Assembly (NCBI GenBank): GCA_000711775.1
Contig: ARYC01019463.1
Location: 1-64,000, forward strand
Direction of reading: 5' to 3'
Length of the DNA stretch: 64,000 nucleotides
From: Oxytricha trifallax
Lineage: Eukaryota; Ciliophora; Spirotrichea; Sporadotrichida; Oxytrichidae
Part shown: piece by piece, positions 10,945-23,162 of the stretch
How the letters are laid out: the number at the start of each line of letters is the position of its first letter
Numbering within the stretch: position 1 is the first letter of the stretch
The notes under the pieces: generated by a model
Database searches by the model: none
The model's input: only the letters and a program-made list of their open reading frames with translations
What the model was told of the DNA's origin: nothing
Made by a program: the position numbers and the translations under genes

Positions 10945-11560
10945 TCAGTTCTTTCTTCTCTTGCCTTCTCTTCTATGCTTAGAGTGAAGGATTTATATTG
11001 TTTCTCCCTGATCCTTGAACTTAAATTGAGTGTAAAAGTGTTTGACATTGATTGAGAATTTGAGTTCTTTTGATACTATGAAATCTTTGCATCTTGTAGT
11101 GATGAGCTATATGAAGTCGCTCTTCATTAAAAATGTGTGTTTTTAAAGACATTTGATGTAGATTTCTACTTTGTTTAGGTGTTGGTGGTAGTCTGCTGAT
11201 ACTGATATGCAGCTTAGTTCGTTTGCCGTGATATTTTTCATGAGAATCACTGTTAGTAGTCTGAAAAATTAGGTTGCGATAGCTTAAGTGTCGTGCATTG
11301 AGCCTGTTTTTTCTTTTATCTCAGCGCCTAATTACGCATCTTCAGTGTTCTGCCATGTTAGTATGTCCTTCTTGGAAAGTTTTTATAGCAAAGCATTGAT
11401 GACATTGGAGAATTCTTTGATTTTCTCAAAGAGCGATGTGTTAATGGTGTTGAGCCAGATTGAAATGTAAGATTCTATCGTATCGAATCTCAATATCAGT
11501 TGTGTTTTAGTGATAGTCTGCTCAATATATAATTAGTTTATTATTGGAGTACTATATAAA
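10945..11560 (-). pseudogene. Unrecognised protein, possibly retroposon ORF
   Basis: A minus-strand frame of about 200 codons with TAA/TAG as Gln ends at TGA 10945-10947. It reads through TQLILRFDTIESYISIWLN, then DILTWQNTEDAQLGAEIKEK and later IQLITTRCKDFIVSKELKF. GC is higher than flanking DNA. No family is recognised. An overlapping frame (10821-11048) codes a Lys/Glu-rich tail that may be the true C-terminus reached after a frame shift. The 5' limit is not defined. Confidence 0.45.
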
Positions 11561-13207
11561 AGTTTTAGATATTAAATTAGAAATAAAAAATTTGATTAAT
11601 GAAAATTTCAGTATTTTAAGTGGGCCATATTAGATAATCATGGGTCATTCGAAAATGAATTAAAATTTACTAATGATACGCTTTTAATTCTGCTCAATAA
11701 TTTGTTTTTATTTGCAAATAATCACCAAAAGTTTCTAGTAAATTCATCATTATTATCTATAGATATCGTCCTCTTTTTTATTTGTTGAATATTTTTCTTT
11801 TTTAAATCTATCAAATTCTTTATTCTTCGTTTAGACTCATAAAAAAATTTATGAGCTTTCGATCTAATTGACTATCATTCATTTTGTCTCAAGAGTGTCT
11901 GATTAATTTAGATTATTTATATAATTTTCATTTGTTTCTCCTATAATTCATAATTAATTTCTCTCATATTTCTGCTATTTTTCTCAAGGTCTCTTATTCC
12001 TTAATAGTTATTTCTTCATCATCTGCATATGTTTTCATTCTGCCTCCAGTATCACAGGAACACCTTTCTATTATAATTAATTGTTCGTTAACTGATTTCT
12101 TTTATCTAAAGATAGAATAAATGCATGGCGAATTCTAAACCGAATAAAAAACTAACCGAATTGCCAAATTTAAGTAGTTTTGAATTAGTTCAATAATATT
12201 TATATAGAGAAACAAGAAAATAAAGTAAAGTTCAATCATAATGCTTAAAATAAGATTTAAAAGGTTTGATTATAATGCTGAATAATGTTTTAAAAAATGT
12301 GGCTATACAATCACTCAATATTTTATTTTAAATGATATATTTATAGAAAGAGATGTCAAAGCAAAACATTAAATTGTTAAAAATTATTTGATTTTATTCT
12401 TTCCTTTTAACTTCTTGCAGTAACTTATACCTCTTTTACTGCTTTATTCTAACTGCAATTCTTCATAGCTTAAACAAAATTCTTATTTAAATTAAAGGAT
12501 TTTAATATTTTAATTCACAATAAATGACTTAGTTTTGAAACAGATAAATATTATTGCTTTCCATAATCCATTAATCTCTATCAACTTATTCACACTAACT
12601 TCAATGATTAACTAACTTATAAATAAATATATTTAAAATATGCATAATAATTAATATGTATATGTAAAGTGTCTTAATAAACAAATTTTAAGATAAGTAC
12701 TTCTCTTTACATGGGAAGTTATTGTTGATATTGATTCAAATAGTACTAATTGCATATAAATTAGAATTAATTTCAATGATTTAATGAATTCTTAAAATAT
12801 TCATTGTTGGTGTTGCTTGAAAGAATATATCGAAATTAAAATCTAGTAATAGTAAAATAAAAAAATCAATTATAGGAACACTAAGATCATCTATTTAATC
12901 ATACTTCCTTGATATTTTAAAATAAATAATTCAAAGTGAAATAATTCACTTATAGAAAGTTTTTGTATTTATTACTATTAAGATATTTGTATTGGTAAAT
13001 GCATTTGCGTATTCATCATATAAGAAAAGCTTTTTCATGCTAATTAACTCATTGAAAAATATTTCTATATATATTTATATATACAGGTAATAAATAAACA
13101 GATTTTTCCTCTTGATTAACCTTGCAATTAGGAATTTACTATTTATGGAAATTAAACATCCAAGTGCGTTAAGGAATATTGATTGGTAAATATTTGTAAA
13201 TTAATTT
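11561..13207. other. AT-rich DNA with faint minus-strand coding traces
   Basis: Around 12060-11700 the minus strand carries short open pieces with coiled-coil character (for example NMREINYELQEKQMKII), interrupted by TGA. No family recognised; the rest looks non-coding. Confidence 0.3.
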
Positions 13208-13210
13208 AAT

Positions 13211-13560
13211 ATTGTAGGAATACATTCAAAATTGGGAAATTAATTTAAATCAAATTTATTATAATTTAAAATCTTGGCAGTTAAAGTTGTCCAATTTAAA
13301 CGATCTTGGGCTCATTCAATAGGGAATTCAAAATTAACTGGACTTTACTATTGGCCGGTACTATTTTATTCTCATCGAGGGAGCGAGATAACTCGATGAG
13401 ATAAAATAGTACCCGCCAAATAGTAAAGTCCAGTTAATTTTGAATTCCCTATTGAATGAGCCCAAGATCGTTTAAATTGGACAACTTTAACTGCCAAGAT
13501 TTTAAATTTTAATAAATTTGATTTAAATTAATTTCCCAATTTTGAATGTATTCCTACAAT
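13211..13560. mobile_element. Fold-back (MITE-like) element, copy 1
   Basis: A 350-bp near-perfect palindrome with arms of about 165 bp starting ATTGTAGGAATAC and ending with its reverse complement. The centre contains GAGCGAGATAACTCGATGAG. It shares its termini and the internal block CTGGACTTTACTATTGGC with the element at 45333-45753, so the two form one family. Flanking triplets are AAT and ATT. No coding capacity. Confidence 0.9.
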
Positions 13561-13563
13561 ATT

Positions 13564-15419
13564 ATTACTCAATCACATTATCGATTATGCCTAATTAAAT
13601 AATTATGAATTTTTTTAAATAATTTAATAAATCATTAATTTTTTATAATTTGTTTGTGAACAATATATATCGTTAATTTAAAAATATGAAAGCATCCAAG
13701 AAAATGAAATAATTTATAAGATATAAGTATCTCTCAAATACATACATCCTCAAAAAATTCATTATCATAGCAGACTCCTTAGATATAATCAACAATTCTT
13801 GTATTTTATATTCTGCAAAATAGTATAAGAGGAGCATGTTGATGCACAAATATTGATATATTATACTAATAGTCTGAAACAATTCGCATTTTAACATTAT
13901 TAGCTATAAGAAAGGAAAATTGCATTTAGTTAAGTTCTATAACTCATATGTTCTTCAGTATAAATTTAAATATGTGCTTGCCATATTGTTATTTTAAGTA
14001 CTTTTACATTTTAACCTGTTATAAATTATTTTTATATTGATTTGCATGTTACTAAAGGACATAAGTTCGCCTAAAGAATACTTTAAAAGCATCTATGAGA
14101 CATGCATGTAGTAACTGTTACAGATGAGGCACTTCAATTGTAAAACTTGTGATTATTACTATTCTTTGTATAGTAGTCTGTTTCACTTGCTATAGTAAGA
14201 TAGGTCTTAAAATACACTCATTATTTGTACTTTAGATACAGTACTTCTGAAACTTACCAAGATCTTGAAAGAGGGTGAGCGAGCCAATTTGTTGGAGAAT
14301 TAATTGATGTATTTATTTAGATGCATTAAGTTATCGTATTGGTTGATTTAGTTAGATTTAATGAGTCTTTTATCATATCAAATAAATATAAACTCATTAA
14401 AATTAAAATATATTAATATATCATCGTTGCCTCATTTATTAAACCATATTAAAAAAGCTTTAGATATTTTATTATTACTGTTTTCATATAATATTAAATT
14501 ACTTTATCTTCCTAGTTTTTATAATTATGAAACTACTTGGGTATATTTAATTTGCTTTTAAAATTATATCCTTTTCAATTTCTTTAGTATTGCTTTGAGA
14601 TATGTTTATTATTTTACTTTGAATGCAGATATGATTAAATTCTCATATTAAGATTAAGATGTTAATTTAACTTTAACTTTTCAAATATAGCTATTTTACA
14701 GAAGGAAATAATGTTAATAAAATCTATCTAAAAAGACAAATATCCCTATAAGATTATAAAGTAAGTGATATTAAAAGTTTATCGAGGTAACTAATAACTA
14801 GAATATAATAATAATTGCTAAAAATCAATAAATCTAATTTCGCCCACAACACTAACTGATGATATTATAAATTATAGAATATAGTAACTTGAAACAATCT
14901 AAATTATAACATTAATTAGAATTTACTCCCTTTTAACGACTGAAAATAATTTTAGTAATCCTTTAAAAGAAGCAGTTAATATTTAGTTCTTGGATTTGTC
15001 AATCTAATATAAGATGAATATTTTTTTAATAAAATATACAAATAAAGTTAAACATTTTGACAAGTTAATTAAAATATTCAATTGCTAAAGCAATCCGAGG
15101 ATAAGTGAATTTTGTAGTTACCATATATGTATATTTATGATTGTGAAGTTAAATTTGCTCCATAAAATAATTGAGAGTCAATTAAAAATGAAAGTATTAA
15201 AAGAATTTAATAAAAAATCAAAATCGTAATATTCCATTATTAATTTAAAAGTGTTTTATATTTATAATCTTGAATTTATGTGCTAACAATACACTTTTAT
15301 AGTAAGCAAGAATCATTTTAAAATTTAAATCTGTTATGAATTTATTGGTAAAATAAGTTTGCAACACTTCCTTAATATTATATTTAAAATAAATTATTAA
15401 ATTAAAACGGAATTAAAAG
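13564..15419. other. AT-rich DNA, no supported gene
   Basis: A plus-strand frame without TGA runs from about 14106 to 14771, but its content is Leu/Ile/Tyr low-complexity of the kind AT-rich DNA yields by chance. Otherwise nothing seen. Confidence 0.4.
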
Positions 15420-15623
15420 GAACATACCCTAAACTCCCACCTAAACCGTCACAAGTGAAAACTGACTTAAAAAACCTAAAATATCCCCTTTCCAACCAGA
15501 ATCGAATATAACCTGCAGTTTTAATCTCACTCAAGGCTAACCAACTCATCTACAGGAAATTATAAAACTCGGGGATGACTGCCAGACTTAGTAAGAGAGA
15601 GAAAAGTCCTTTATTCTTAGAAC

Positions 15624-16302
15624 ATGGTCTCTACTACTCAGTTTCAAAACTTTCTAAGTCTATTTGAGCAAAGATTCAAGCTCTCAACAGGCAGCTACAG
15701 GGCAAATCATCAACTTCCTTACAAGCTAGAAACTAAAGAATCAGCTTGCATTCTAATTACTTCTAAAAACCATGAAGATCTCTAAGGAAGCACACAAAAG
15801 GTCACTCTAACTTAACAACTCATTTTCAGACATACTTGACTCCTATCTAATAGGAGAAGACTCAGACCTATTTAGTACCCCTAGAAAAACGCCATGTCAC
15901 AGATCGGTACCTACCCGATCAGAAGAAATTCTGGTCAAAACACCCAATCAGAATCTGACAGACTCTACAACCTATCAACATTCTATAACTGGATAAGAAA
16001 GTAGCTTCGTATAGTTCTTCAGAAGGGCGTTATAATAAAGACTAGAAGAAGAAGATCCAAATACTCAACCCTCAACCTAATCAACAAACCTTCCAGATAC
16101 TGTTATGGAAGAATTCAAACATTCTACTTAACTTAAATATTAGTAAGAAGAGGAAAAACAACCATTTAACACAACCTAGTCAACATAAGAACAAATAAGA
16201 CCCTAAGCAAATTACAACTCAAGTAGTTTGTCCCCCAGGGACCCTAACTTGAACAAATCCTTTTGTTTAAAGCTTAGAATACCAAATCTTCCATTGATAT
16301 GA
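15624..16302 (+). pseudogene. Upstream ORF of LINE-like element (unrecognised, Q/S/T-rich)
   Basis: Begins MVSTTQFQNFLSLFEQRF at 15624; after about 75 codons the coding signal moves to another frame that runs on to TGA 16300-16302, including GEDSDLFSTPRKTPCHRSV and a long hydrophilic Gln/Asn/Ser/Thr stretch. One indel therefore separates two good halves. No nucleic-acid binding motif was recognised. It is followed with a 4-nt stop/start overlap by the next ORF. Confidence 0.42.
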
Positions 16303-16757
16303 CCGAAGAAGAACAAAAAAGGTACAAACAAAAATATGGCACTAACTCATTTAAATAGCTAGAAAAATAACTCTTCTTCCTCAAAAACTTGGAAGAAAAG
16401 AAAAAGGTATTCACTAGAAAAGAAAACTAGAACGCACTTATCTCCTTTAGGAGACATATTGAGGACACAGTCAAGGTAGGCGGACATCAACAGGCCCATA
16501 TTAAAAACATAGTAGATGCAAAATAAGTCTATGAGAAAGACAGCAACCAATTCCACCCAAACAAGGAAATCTATAAAGAACTCTACTCTGATTATATAAG
16601 GGTTCTAAATCACGTAAGAACTCAAATAAACTAACAACAACAATTTTAAGGAGATGAGATGATCACTCCAGATGATCCACCTATCCAAATAGATAACTCT
16701 GAATGGTAGAGTTATTCAAATCACTGTAATAGTGATGACGACTAGGAGGACTATTGA
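16299..16757 (+). CDS. Unrecognised 152-residue charged protein
   Basis: Intact frame from ATG 16299 to TGA 16755-16757, with several TAA/TAG Gln codons. It starts MTEEEQKRYKQKYGTNSF, is rich in Lys/Glu/Gln with helical, coiled-coil-like character, and has an acidic C-terminus ending NSDDDQEDY. Its ATG overlaps the preceding stop as ATGA. No family recognised; an ORF of the LINE-like element is the simplest reading. Confidence 0.5.
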
Positions 16758-17189
16758 AATATGTCCGAAAAGCAAAAAATCGAAGCTGAAAGAATATGTC
16801 TGTTGACGCTGTAGAAATGATAAAAGAATCAAATGACATACAAAATTTTATAGTTAAAGTTTTAGTTTGAATTAAAATTAAAGACTAGTCACATGAAAAA
16901 GGACTTGATCCTTAACATTTATTATTATACTCGGAGAGCCCCTGAGTTCTCGATGTGATTAAATTAATATTATTATTATATTTAAAATTTCAAAACACCA
17001 AAATGTATTAATTTTCTTTTGGCATTTTAATTAATAATTTAACTTGAAAAAATTTACTATATTTACGTTTTATTTTATATACAAATTTAAGAGAAAAAGT
17101 ATTAATATTTACACTATCTATCGATAAAGAATAAAGTAAAAATTTAATTTTATAAGCCAAATAAAATTTTACATATGTAAATTTTATTG

Positions 17190-17465
17190 TTATTGTTAAA
17201 ATACATTAGAATAGGAAATTATAGATAAATAGATAAATCATTATAACATAATGTAATTACAATTGCCACTAATTTCACTGAATCTATTACTAATTTGATT
17301 AACACTTTTAATCTTAATTTAATTATGACCAAAATTAATTAATTATTAATTATATATTTTATTTGTGTGCAAGTGCGCAAAAATATATTTAATAAAATAG
17401 GGGGTAGGGTGTGTGCAGAAATATAATTATATATTATTTGAAGTTTAATTCAATTATATAAAATG
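17190..17465. repeat. Left arm of Rep-helicase element
   Basis: 276 bp; inverted copy of 18884-19159. It begins TTATTGTTAAAATAC and contains the G-rich run ATAGGGGGTAGGGTGTGTGC. Confidence 0.93.
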
Positions 17466-18883
17466 GAGCGATATCAATTATGATCTTCTGCCTCTGTGTC
17501 CCTTAAGCTCAATCTCTTCGAGTCTTATTAGATGTTATCATCCTTGTCTTAATCATTGTCGCTCAAAATGCTTTCGTCGTCAGATCTGCTCAAGAGATAA
17601 CTTGCCAGTTAAGCCGCATTGAATGGGAACGCAAGCTTACCTGATTTACCCTCCACCGCGGGAGTCACAAAGATGCACCTCCTCTCAAAGCAATCCTTCT
17701 CCTCAGCGGTCATTCTGTTCCACGGGAGATCGTTCGTTGTAATCACCGTGTAGCAATCTTAGTACAGCACTTATGTTTCTCCATACTTACGGTCTACGGC
17801 ATTTCCTTTTCCTTCCAGTAGCTTCTTCATTGCTGGGATGTTGTACCTGTGGAAAAGCCTTTCGATATTCATTTCGTCAATCAATAGCACCTGAGGCTCC
17901 TACTCAAGCGTTCTGCTTTCCACATGAAACCGAGTTGGACCAGAGTTGAATTCGTCGCAGATAAAGATTTTGTCTATCATTTGGAGAATGGTACTCTTGC
18001 CAGTGTTGATCGCGCCGTAAAGCCAAACACAGTGAACCATTAAATCTTCCCGTTTTATTAGCACTTAGTAAAGAGCCTCGGCAACATCATAATACCCAAG
18101 ATCTTTCAATACTGTATCTGTTAATCTATCAGACTCCTTGAATGCATTCTTGTTTTTAATCACAAAAGTTTTCAAGCTGTTGTCTCATTGCAATTCTGAT
18201 TTTCTTTACCACTCCCATCTCTTTTAATATCTTGTGAGTATTATTGAATCTCTACTACTCTTAGCAAATATGTGCGATAGCATCAGGGTCTCTCAAATTC
18301 TTGTATAGATATTACTTGACCGCCATAGGCCCATTTGCTATGTTCTCTGCTGTGAATTCTTTCATGTAGTATTTTGAGCTCCTTTTTTGTGGAATCTGCT
18401 TTAAATCTTCTAGAGTTGCTTTTGCAGTAATCTTTCCATACTCCCTTTACATCTCCTCTGCATTTCCATACTTGTGAATCAACTCCTGGTGCTACATAAA
18501 GAACTCTGACGGTAATTTTACGTTGATATCTGTCATTTGGAGGCCCTATTTGAAAAACAGTTAGAACCCACCTCGTTTTTTGGTTTTAAAATACTCTCTG
18601 TTTATCCCATTAGACTTTTGAGACACCTTAATATGGAAGAATGTACTTTTTGTTAATTTCTCTCGAATACGTTGACTTCTTCAATAATATTTGGCTAGTT
18701 TGCTTAGAGCTTCTCTTTGACCTATTGCACTACAGTCAATTTAACTGGCCCAACTATCTTGAGAAAGAAATCAAATCTGTAGTTATACTTCTTCGAATTT
18801 GACATTATTATCTAACCAGTACTTTCTATGGTTTTTAAACATGAAGCAAACCATTCATCTCAGTATTCAAATTTTTGAAACTT

Positions 18884-19159
18884 CATTTTATATAATTGAA
18901 TTAAACTTCAAATAATATATAATTATATTTCTGCACACACCCTACCCCCTATTTTATTAAATATATTTTTGCGCACTTGCACACAAATAAAATATATAAT
19001 TAATAATTAATTAATTTTGGTCATAATTAAATTAAGATTAAAAGTGTAAATCAAATTAGTAATAGATTCAGTGAAATTAGTGGCAGTTGTAATTACATTA
19101 TGTTATAATGATTTATCTATTTATCTATAATTTCCTATTCTAATGTATTTTAACAATAA
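18884..19159. repeat. Right arm of Rep-helicase element
   Basis: Inverted copy of 17190-17465, about two mismatches by eye. Confidence 0.93.
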
Positions 19160-20795
19160 TAATATATTGGATGACCTTAAAGTATCTTTGAAATAATAGT
19201 GAATAAGATAAGTATTATTTCAAAAGAAATTAAATCCAAATTAAAATCTATAATTTAATGTTCAAATAGGGGGATATTACTAATTACTAATATTAAATTA
19301 AAATAAGCATTTAAGTCTATAAAGAAAATATTTTCATGAAGAGTTATTAACTAGATTATGCCTTTTAGATATATGTACTTATCTATATAATAAATATTAT
19401 CCTAATATTGATTTTTTTTAATTTAATTAAAACTTTCATATATGTTTTAAATTAATTCATTGACTTTATCCTTTAAGAAATTTATCATGGAAATTTGTAT
19501 GGCCATGGAGAAATTCAAGATCAATCAATCATAAACGATATGTTGAATATAGTGGAAGAACTAATTTGGCTTCTTTAAGGGCTCTTATGTGAGAGAAGCT
19601 ATAAAAAAAACTGTAGATTTGTTAATATTTGTACAAAGTCAAAAATATCATATTTAGTAATAAAATTAATTCATTTATTTGCATTTGGTGTATATCTATC
19701 TTGCAAAAAGTGAAATTTTATTATTTTTCAGATTTACCATTTATTTTGATCTTTTATCTTTAAAGAATTTTCTACAAATTTTCTTATAAATAAATTTCCT
19801 AAATAGCATAATCCTCCTTTTACATATGTTCAAAGAGCATTTTTAAAATCAAAGTCAATGAAAGGAGTTTAAAGAAATATTTGCATGAGATAATAGATGG
19901 TTCATCATGATTACATCAGGTATATTAACAATTTTATCAAATATTTCTTAGTATTCCTCACCTGTATATTATTAACATATTATTAGTATACATTCATCTT
20001 TGATATTTGATTATAACTTATTTTAAATAATTTGAACATTGTTTTCAACATATAATATTTTGGTATTCTGATATAAACTATATAAACTATAGCAAAAAGA
20101 TTATATATAACATATTAGAGTTTTGTATTTACTCATTCAGATTTAATTCTATCCTTCTTCTTATAATTGTAGCCGCAAATTTTTATCATTAAGTCTGCAT
20201 TATATTGTATGTTTAAGTTTCAATTGCTTCATTTAATTAGGATATAAAGTTAGTATAAGTGATTTAATAGACATATTTATTGATTAATATATTTAAGAAT
20301 AAACTAATTTGTGAGGATTTTAGCTTTTTAAACACTTTCATAGACTTCATTTGCTTAAAATATTTAATGTAAAAACTATAGTCAAGGTCATTAATATTCT
20401 TAACATTATTTCATATAATAGAGCATAATGCTTGTAATTCAGAGACAGTAATTATTCTTATTACCAGTTCTTGCCATCGTATCAGTTTTCTTTTTATTTA
20501 AACTTTACCTTAAATTAGTTTGAGTATAGAAATATGGTTTATATACCTTTTTAATTCAATGATTGTAACTTATATCAATATTATTATTAATAGTTTCACT
20601 AAATCGTTTTATTTCATATTTAAAGGTAAATAAAAGAATGTAAGAAAATAGAATGAAAAAAAATAAAATAAGCTACCAAATACAATAATTTTATTTGTAC
20701 AATCTGTGTAATTTATAAGTTATTAGCTTTTGCTTAATTTTTAATGACACTTATTCTATCTCCTAATATTGATAAATTTATTGTGTGTTTAGAGT
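19160..20795. other. AT-rich DNA, no gene seen
   Basis: No continuous frame with protein-like composition and no structured repeat noticed. Confidence 0.5.
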
Positions 20796-21614
20796 TGTTT
20801 GGGCACCCTAAAATTTGAATAATCTACATATCAGTGATAAAAAATTCCCATTTCTCATAATAGATGCACTCAATAAAGAGAATGGCAATCACTAACTTGA
20901 GAATGATTAGATAAAGGGAAGTTCAGGCATTGATAAACTAACTGATTTCATTTTTTATATGCAAAACTAGAAATATTTCTTCACAGTGATTTATAAGAGT
21001 TTGCATTATTTGTCTCTTTGCACATGGGCCACGGATTATTCTCATCTATGCTTCCAGCAATTATTCTTAGATGATTAGGATTTATCCGAGCAGACTGATT
21101 TATATTGGTTGCTTAAATGCTATTAGCAAGGCTAACTATAAAAGCCTCTACCCTGAAAACATTCTTTCGCTCTATCAATTTTAATTGAGTGAATATATCA
21201 CTTTGGATTTTGATAGTTCTGAGATAACTGTATTGCAAACAAATGTAGGAAGTAAACTTGAATGAGGCTTTATTCCAAGGGCTTCACTCTACCACCAGGC
21301 GCTATCTCACGATGGTGGAATGTCCGACTCAGACATCCGTTGCTCGAGCCGAGATAAGCGAGCATCTTTGTTTCTATGATTATTCCATGTCATTTTATAA
21401 ACGCGTTTCACATGCCTCTCATGATATCTAGAGCTGTTGCCAAAGCGCTTATCACAAGAAACTGTTTTACGCTACTTTTAATATTGCTTTCTTCTGTTTG
21501 TATTTTTGCCCTGATACAGTGGAGGCGATTCGGCAGATTCCTCTCGTTATTATCAGACTTTCAGAGAATGATTATCACGCTCTATTAGAAAGCCTAAGGA
21601 TTCAGTCAAAATAG
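20796..21614 (+). pseudogene. Unrecognised coding island, frame-broken
   Basis: A first frame runs from about 20796 to 21160 (FPFLIIDALNKENGNHQLEN; later LSLCTWATDYSHLCFQQLF). The signal then continues in other frames: KSLYPENILSLYQFQL near 21140, and from about 21185 to 21614 a further open frame with EALFQGLHSTTRRYLTMVE and DTVEAIRQIPLVIIRLSEN. GC is well above the flanks, consistent with a former gene or macronuclear-destined segment. At least two indels are needed. No domain is recognised; a membrane protein is possible from the hydrophobic FNIAFFCLYFC stretch. Confidence 0.45.
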
Positions 21615-22259
21615 TGAAAAATTTTTAAATATTTAAATTCTTAAAATACATTGAAAATATAAATAAATCATTGTTCAAACATTATTATAATTATTTTTAA
21701 TAAATTTGTTTGATTTTTTTATAATTATATTTAATATGGGCTCAAGTAGTAAATATTATATTTTTACTACTTGAGCCCATTTCTATTATATTTATAATAT
21801 ATAATTCTTATTTTATTTATTTTTATTTAAAATTGTTTTTATATATTTAATTACTTTTATAATATTATGAAAGTTAATTTATTCACTGTTTTAATCTTGA
21901 GCTGAATTATTTATATTATACATTAATATTTTTTTATCTTAAAAAATAGTTGCTTTTATTAGTAAATTATTTAAAAATTATTCATGTTCTTACTAATGAA
22001 TAAATTAAACTTAATAAAGATCAAAACTAAATTTTATTTTAATTATTTTATATATATAAGCATATTAAGAGATATAAATTGAAAATATTAATATATAGAA
22101 TTGACTCTTGTAGAATAAATAAATTAGTTTAAAATCATAAATTCATAATAAAATAAAATTAAATTTTAAATTATACATATTTCATGAATCAGATACTGAG
22201 AATATATAAAGTGAGTATAATTCATAATTCTTTGTATTTAAGGATTTTTATTTTCCCGA
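21615..22259. other. AT-rich spacer containing one strong hairpin
   Basis: No gene; see the hairpin at 21736-21780. Confidence 0.5.
21736..21780. repeat. Perfect 18-bp inverted repeat (hairpin)
   Basis: ATGGGCTCAAGTAGTAAA, a 9-nt AT loop, then the exact reverse complement. GC in the stem is far above the flanks. Purpose unknown. Confidence 0.9.
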
Positions 22260-22818
22260 TTTTTATACTATTTTGACTAATTCTTGTGAGCCCCAATTGC
22301 TAATTCAAGGATATATCGATTGACCTCTAATCTTTTTTGCATTTACACTGTCAATTTTAAATCTCCAATAATTTCATTATCTCAGAGAGGCTAGACTTCT
22401 AGTAAGTTGGAATTGTAGGTGTCTGGAGCATTAGTAACGTGAAGTACATCATTTTCTTCCAATCCCCAATTTTTTATCATCTCAGTTGAATCATTTATTT
22501 ATTTTCAAAGAAATATAGATCTCATCATGTGTTTCTAATGCTTACAGCATCAACTACAACTAGAAGTACAAAATAATCTACTGCAAAATACTAAAAGATT
22601 GACTGTCGCTGTATAGATCGTTTGAGATGAGGAGCAATTAGGTGCTGGTACAGCCAAAATCTCATATTTCTATTTTTGCCCTTGAGATATTCCTTTATTT
22701 TATTGAATAAATATCATGAGTTGGATTACGCTAATACCTCATTCTTCCATTTATGTTCTGTTTTTTGCTGGAGGTCTTCCTTAACGCTGTTGTTAAGTAT
22801 TCCTCGTTCTGATAACAT
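22260..22818 (-). pseudogene. Unrecognised gene remnant
   Basis: From ATG 22818 the minus strand reads MLSERGILNNSVKEDLQQK and, after a TGA, YLKGKNRNMRFWLYQHL and YFAVDYFVLLVVVDAV; two further TGA codons follow, then GLEENDVLHVTNAPDTYNS and QKRLEVNRYILELAIGAHK. Blocks lie mostly in compatible frames with TGA interruptions. No family recognised. Better composition than the surrounding DNA supports a former coding sequence. Confidence 0.4.
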
Positions 22819-23086
22819 TGTCAATAAACGTTGAATGTGTTATTATAAAAATTTATAAAGGCTAATACCTAGATGAGTCCATTAAATATTTTTATTAATA
22901 TTAATAAAATGAATAATATTGCATTATTTTATAATAAGATCAACAAGGTTTTTGCTGCATTATAATTTAAGATAAATTAACATTCAATTCATAATCAACA
23001 TATGAAATTTAGATAGATAGATTGATAATCGCTAAAGGCAAGTGAAATTAAAAATCTAGAAATCAAAAATTCTAGACTTAATATAT

Positions 23087-23116
23087 AATCTATTTATTAC
23101 TATTACTACTACTAAA
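23087..23116. repeat. Left copy of inverted repeat flanking coding island
   Basis: Its reverse complement recurs at 23552-23578, differing by one extra ACT triplet. Confidence 0.85.
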
Positions 23117-23162
23117 TATAATATACCTTAAATTAGTTCGTTAAGTATAAACATTAGGCTTC

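Larger units (their letters stand above)
10724..11560 (-). mobile_element. LINE-like retroposon 3' end, 5' truncated
   Basis: On the minus strand a coding stretch is followed by a hairpin region reading GGGGTCCCTAGAGACCTC, then AGTGTGATC and a long TTA-type tail. The same arrangement (hairpin, C/T-C-R-R-TGTGAT, TTA tail) closes the copies at 15.4-17.0 kb and 30.7 kb. A conserved 3' stem-loop with a simple-repeat tail is typical of non-LTR retrotransposons. No reverse transcriptase is visible here, so a SINE-like or otherwise non-autonomous origin remains possible. Confidence 0.5.
15420..16985 (+). mobile_element. LINE-like retroposon copy with 3' hairpin and TTA tail
   Basis: A GC-richer block with Gln/Ser/Thr-rich coding frames ends in a hairpin GAGAGCCCCTGAGTTCTC (about 16936-16953), then GATGTGATTAAATTAATATT and a TTA run. 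The hairpin, the TGTGAT phrase and the tail match the minus-strand copies at 10.8 kb and 30.7 kb. The two main ORFs overlap as ATGA. No reverse transcriptase was recognised, so this is either an ORF1-only or internally deleted LINE or another retroposon class. Confidence 0.5.
17190..19159. mobile_element. Fossil Rep/SF3-helicase element with 276-bp terminal inverted repeats
   Basis: Two arms, 17190-17465 and 18884-19159, are inverted copies differing at about two positions, which suggests recent insertion or arm homogenisation. Between them the minus strand codes remains of a Rep-type replication protein: a superfamily 3 helicase part with Walker A GAINTGKST, Walker B VLLIDEMN and a motif C-like VITTNDLPW, preceded by a region that may correspond to a HUH endonuclease domain (weak). 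This two-part layout is known from CRESS-DNA viruses and related plasmids. The gene is broken in a few places (about three or four). Interior GC is clearly higher than the flanks. No capsid gene is present. No convincing target duplication was found. Confidence 0.72.

Noticed and set aside
10821-11048. Independent Lys/Glu-rich small gene
   Set aside because: Overlaps the longer minus-strand frame and is better read as its possible C-terminus after a shift.
14106-14771. Plus-strand frame of about 220 codons without TGA
   Set aside because: With only one stop codon in AT-rich DNA such a run is expected by chance in a window this size; composition is Leu/Ile/Tyr low-complexity and no family matches.
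21240-21345. tRNA-like stretch (GGTGGTAGAGTG and TTCAAGT on the minus strand)
   Set aside because: No acceptor stem or consistent cloverleaf; a plus-strand coding frame explains the higher GC.
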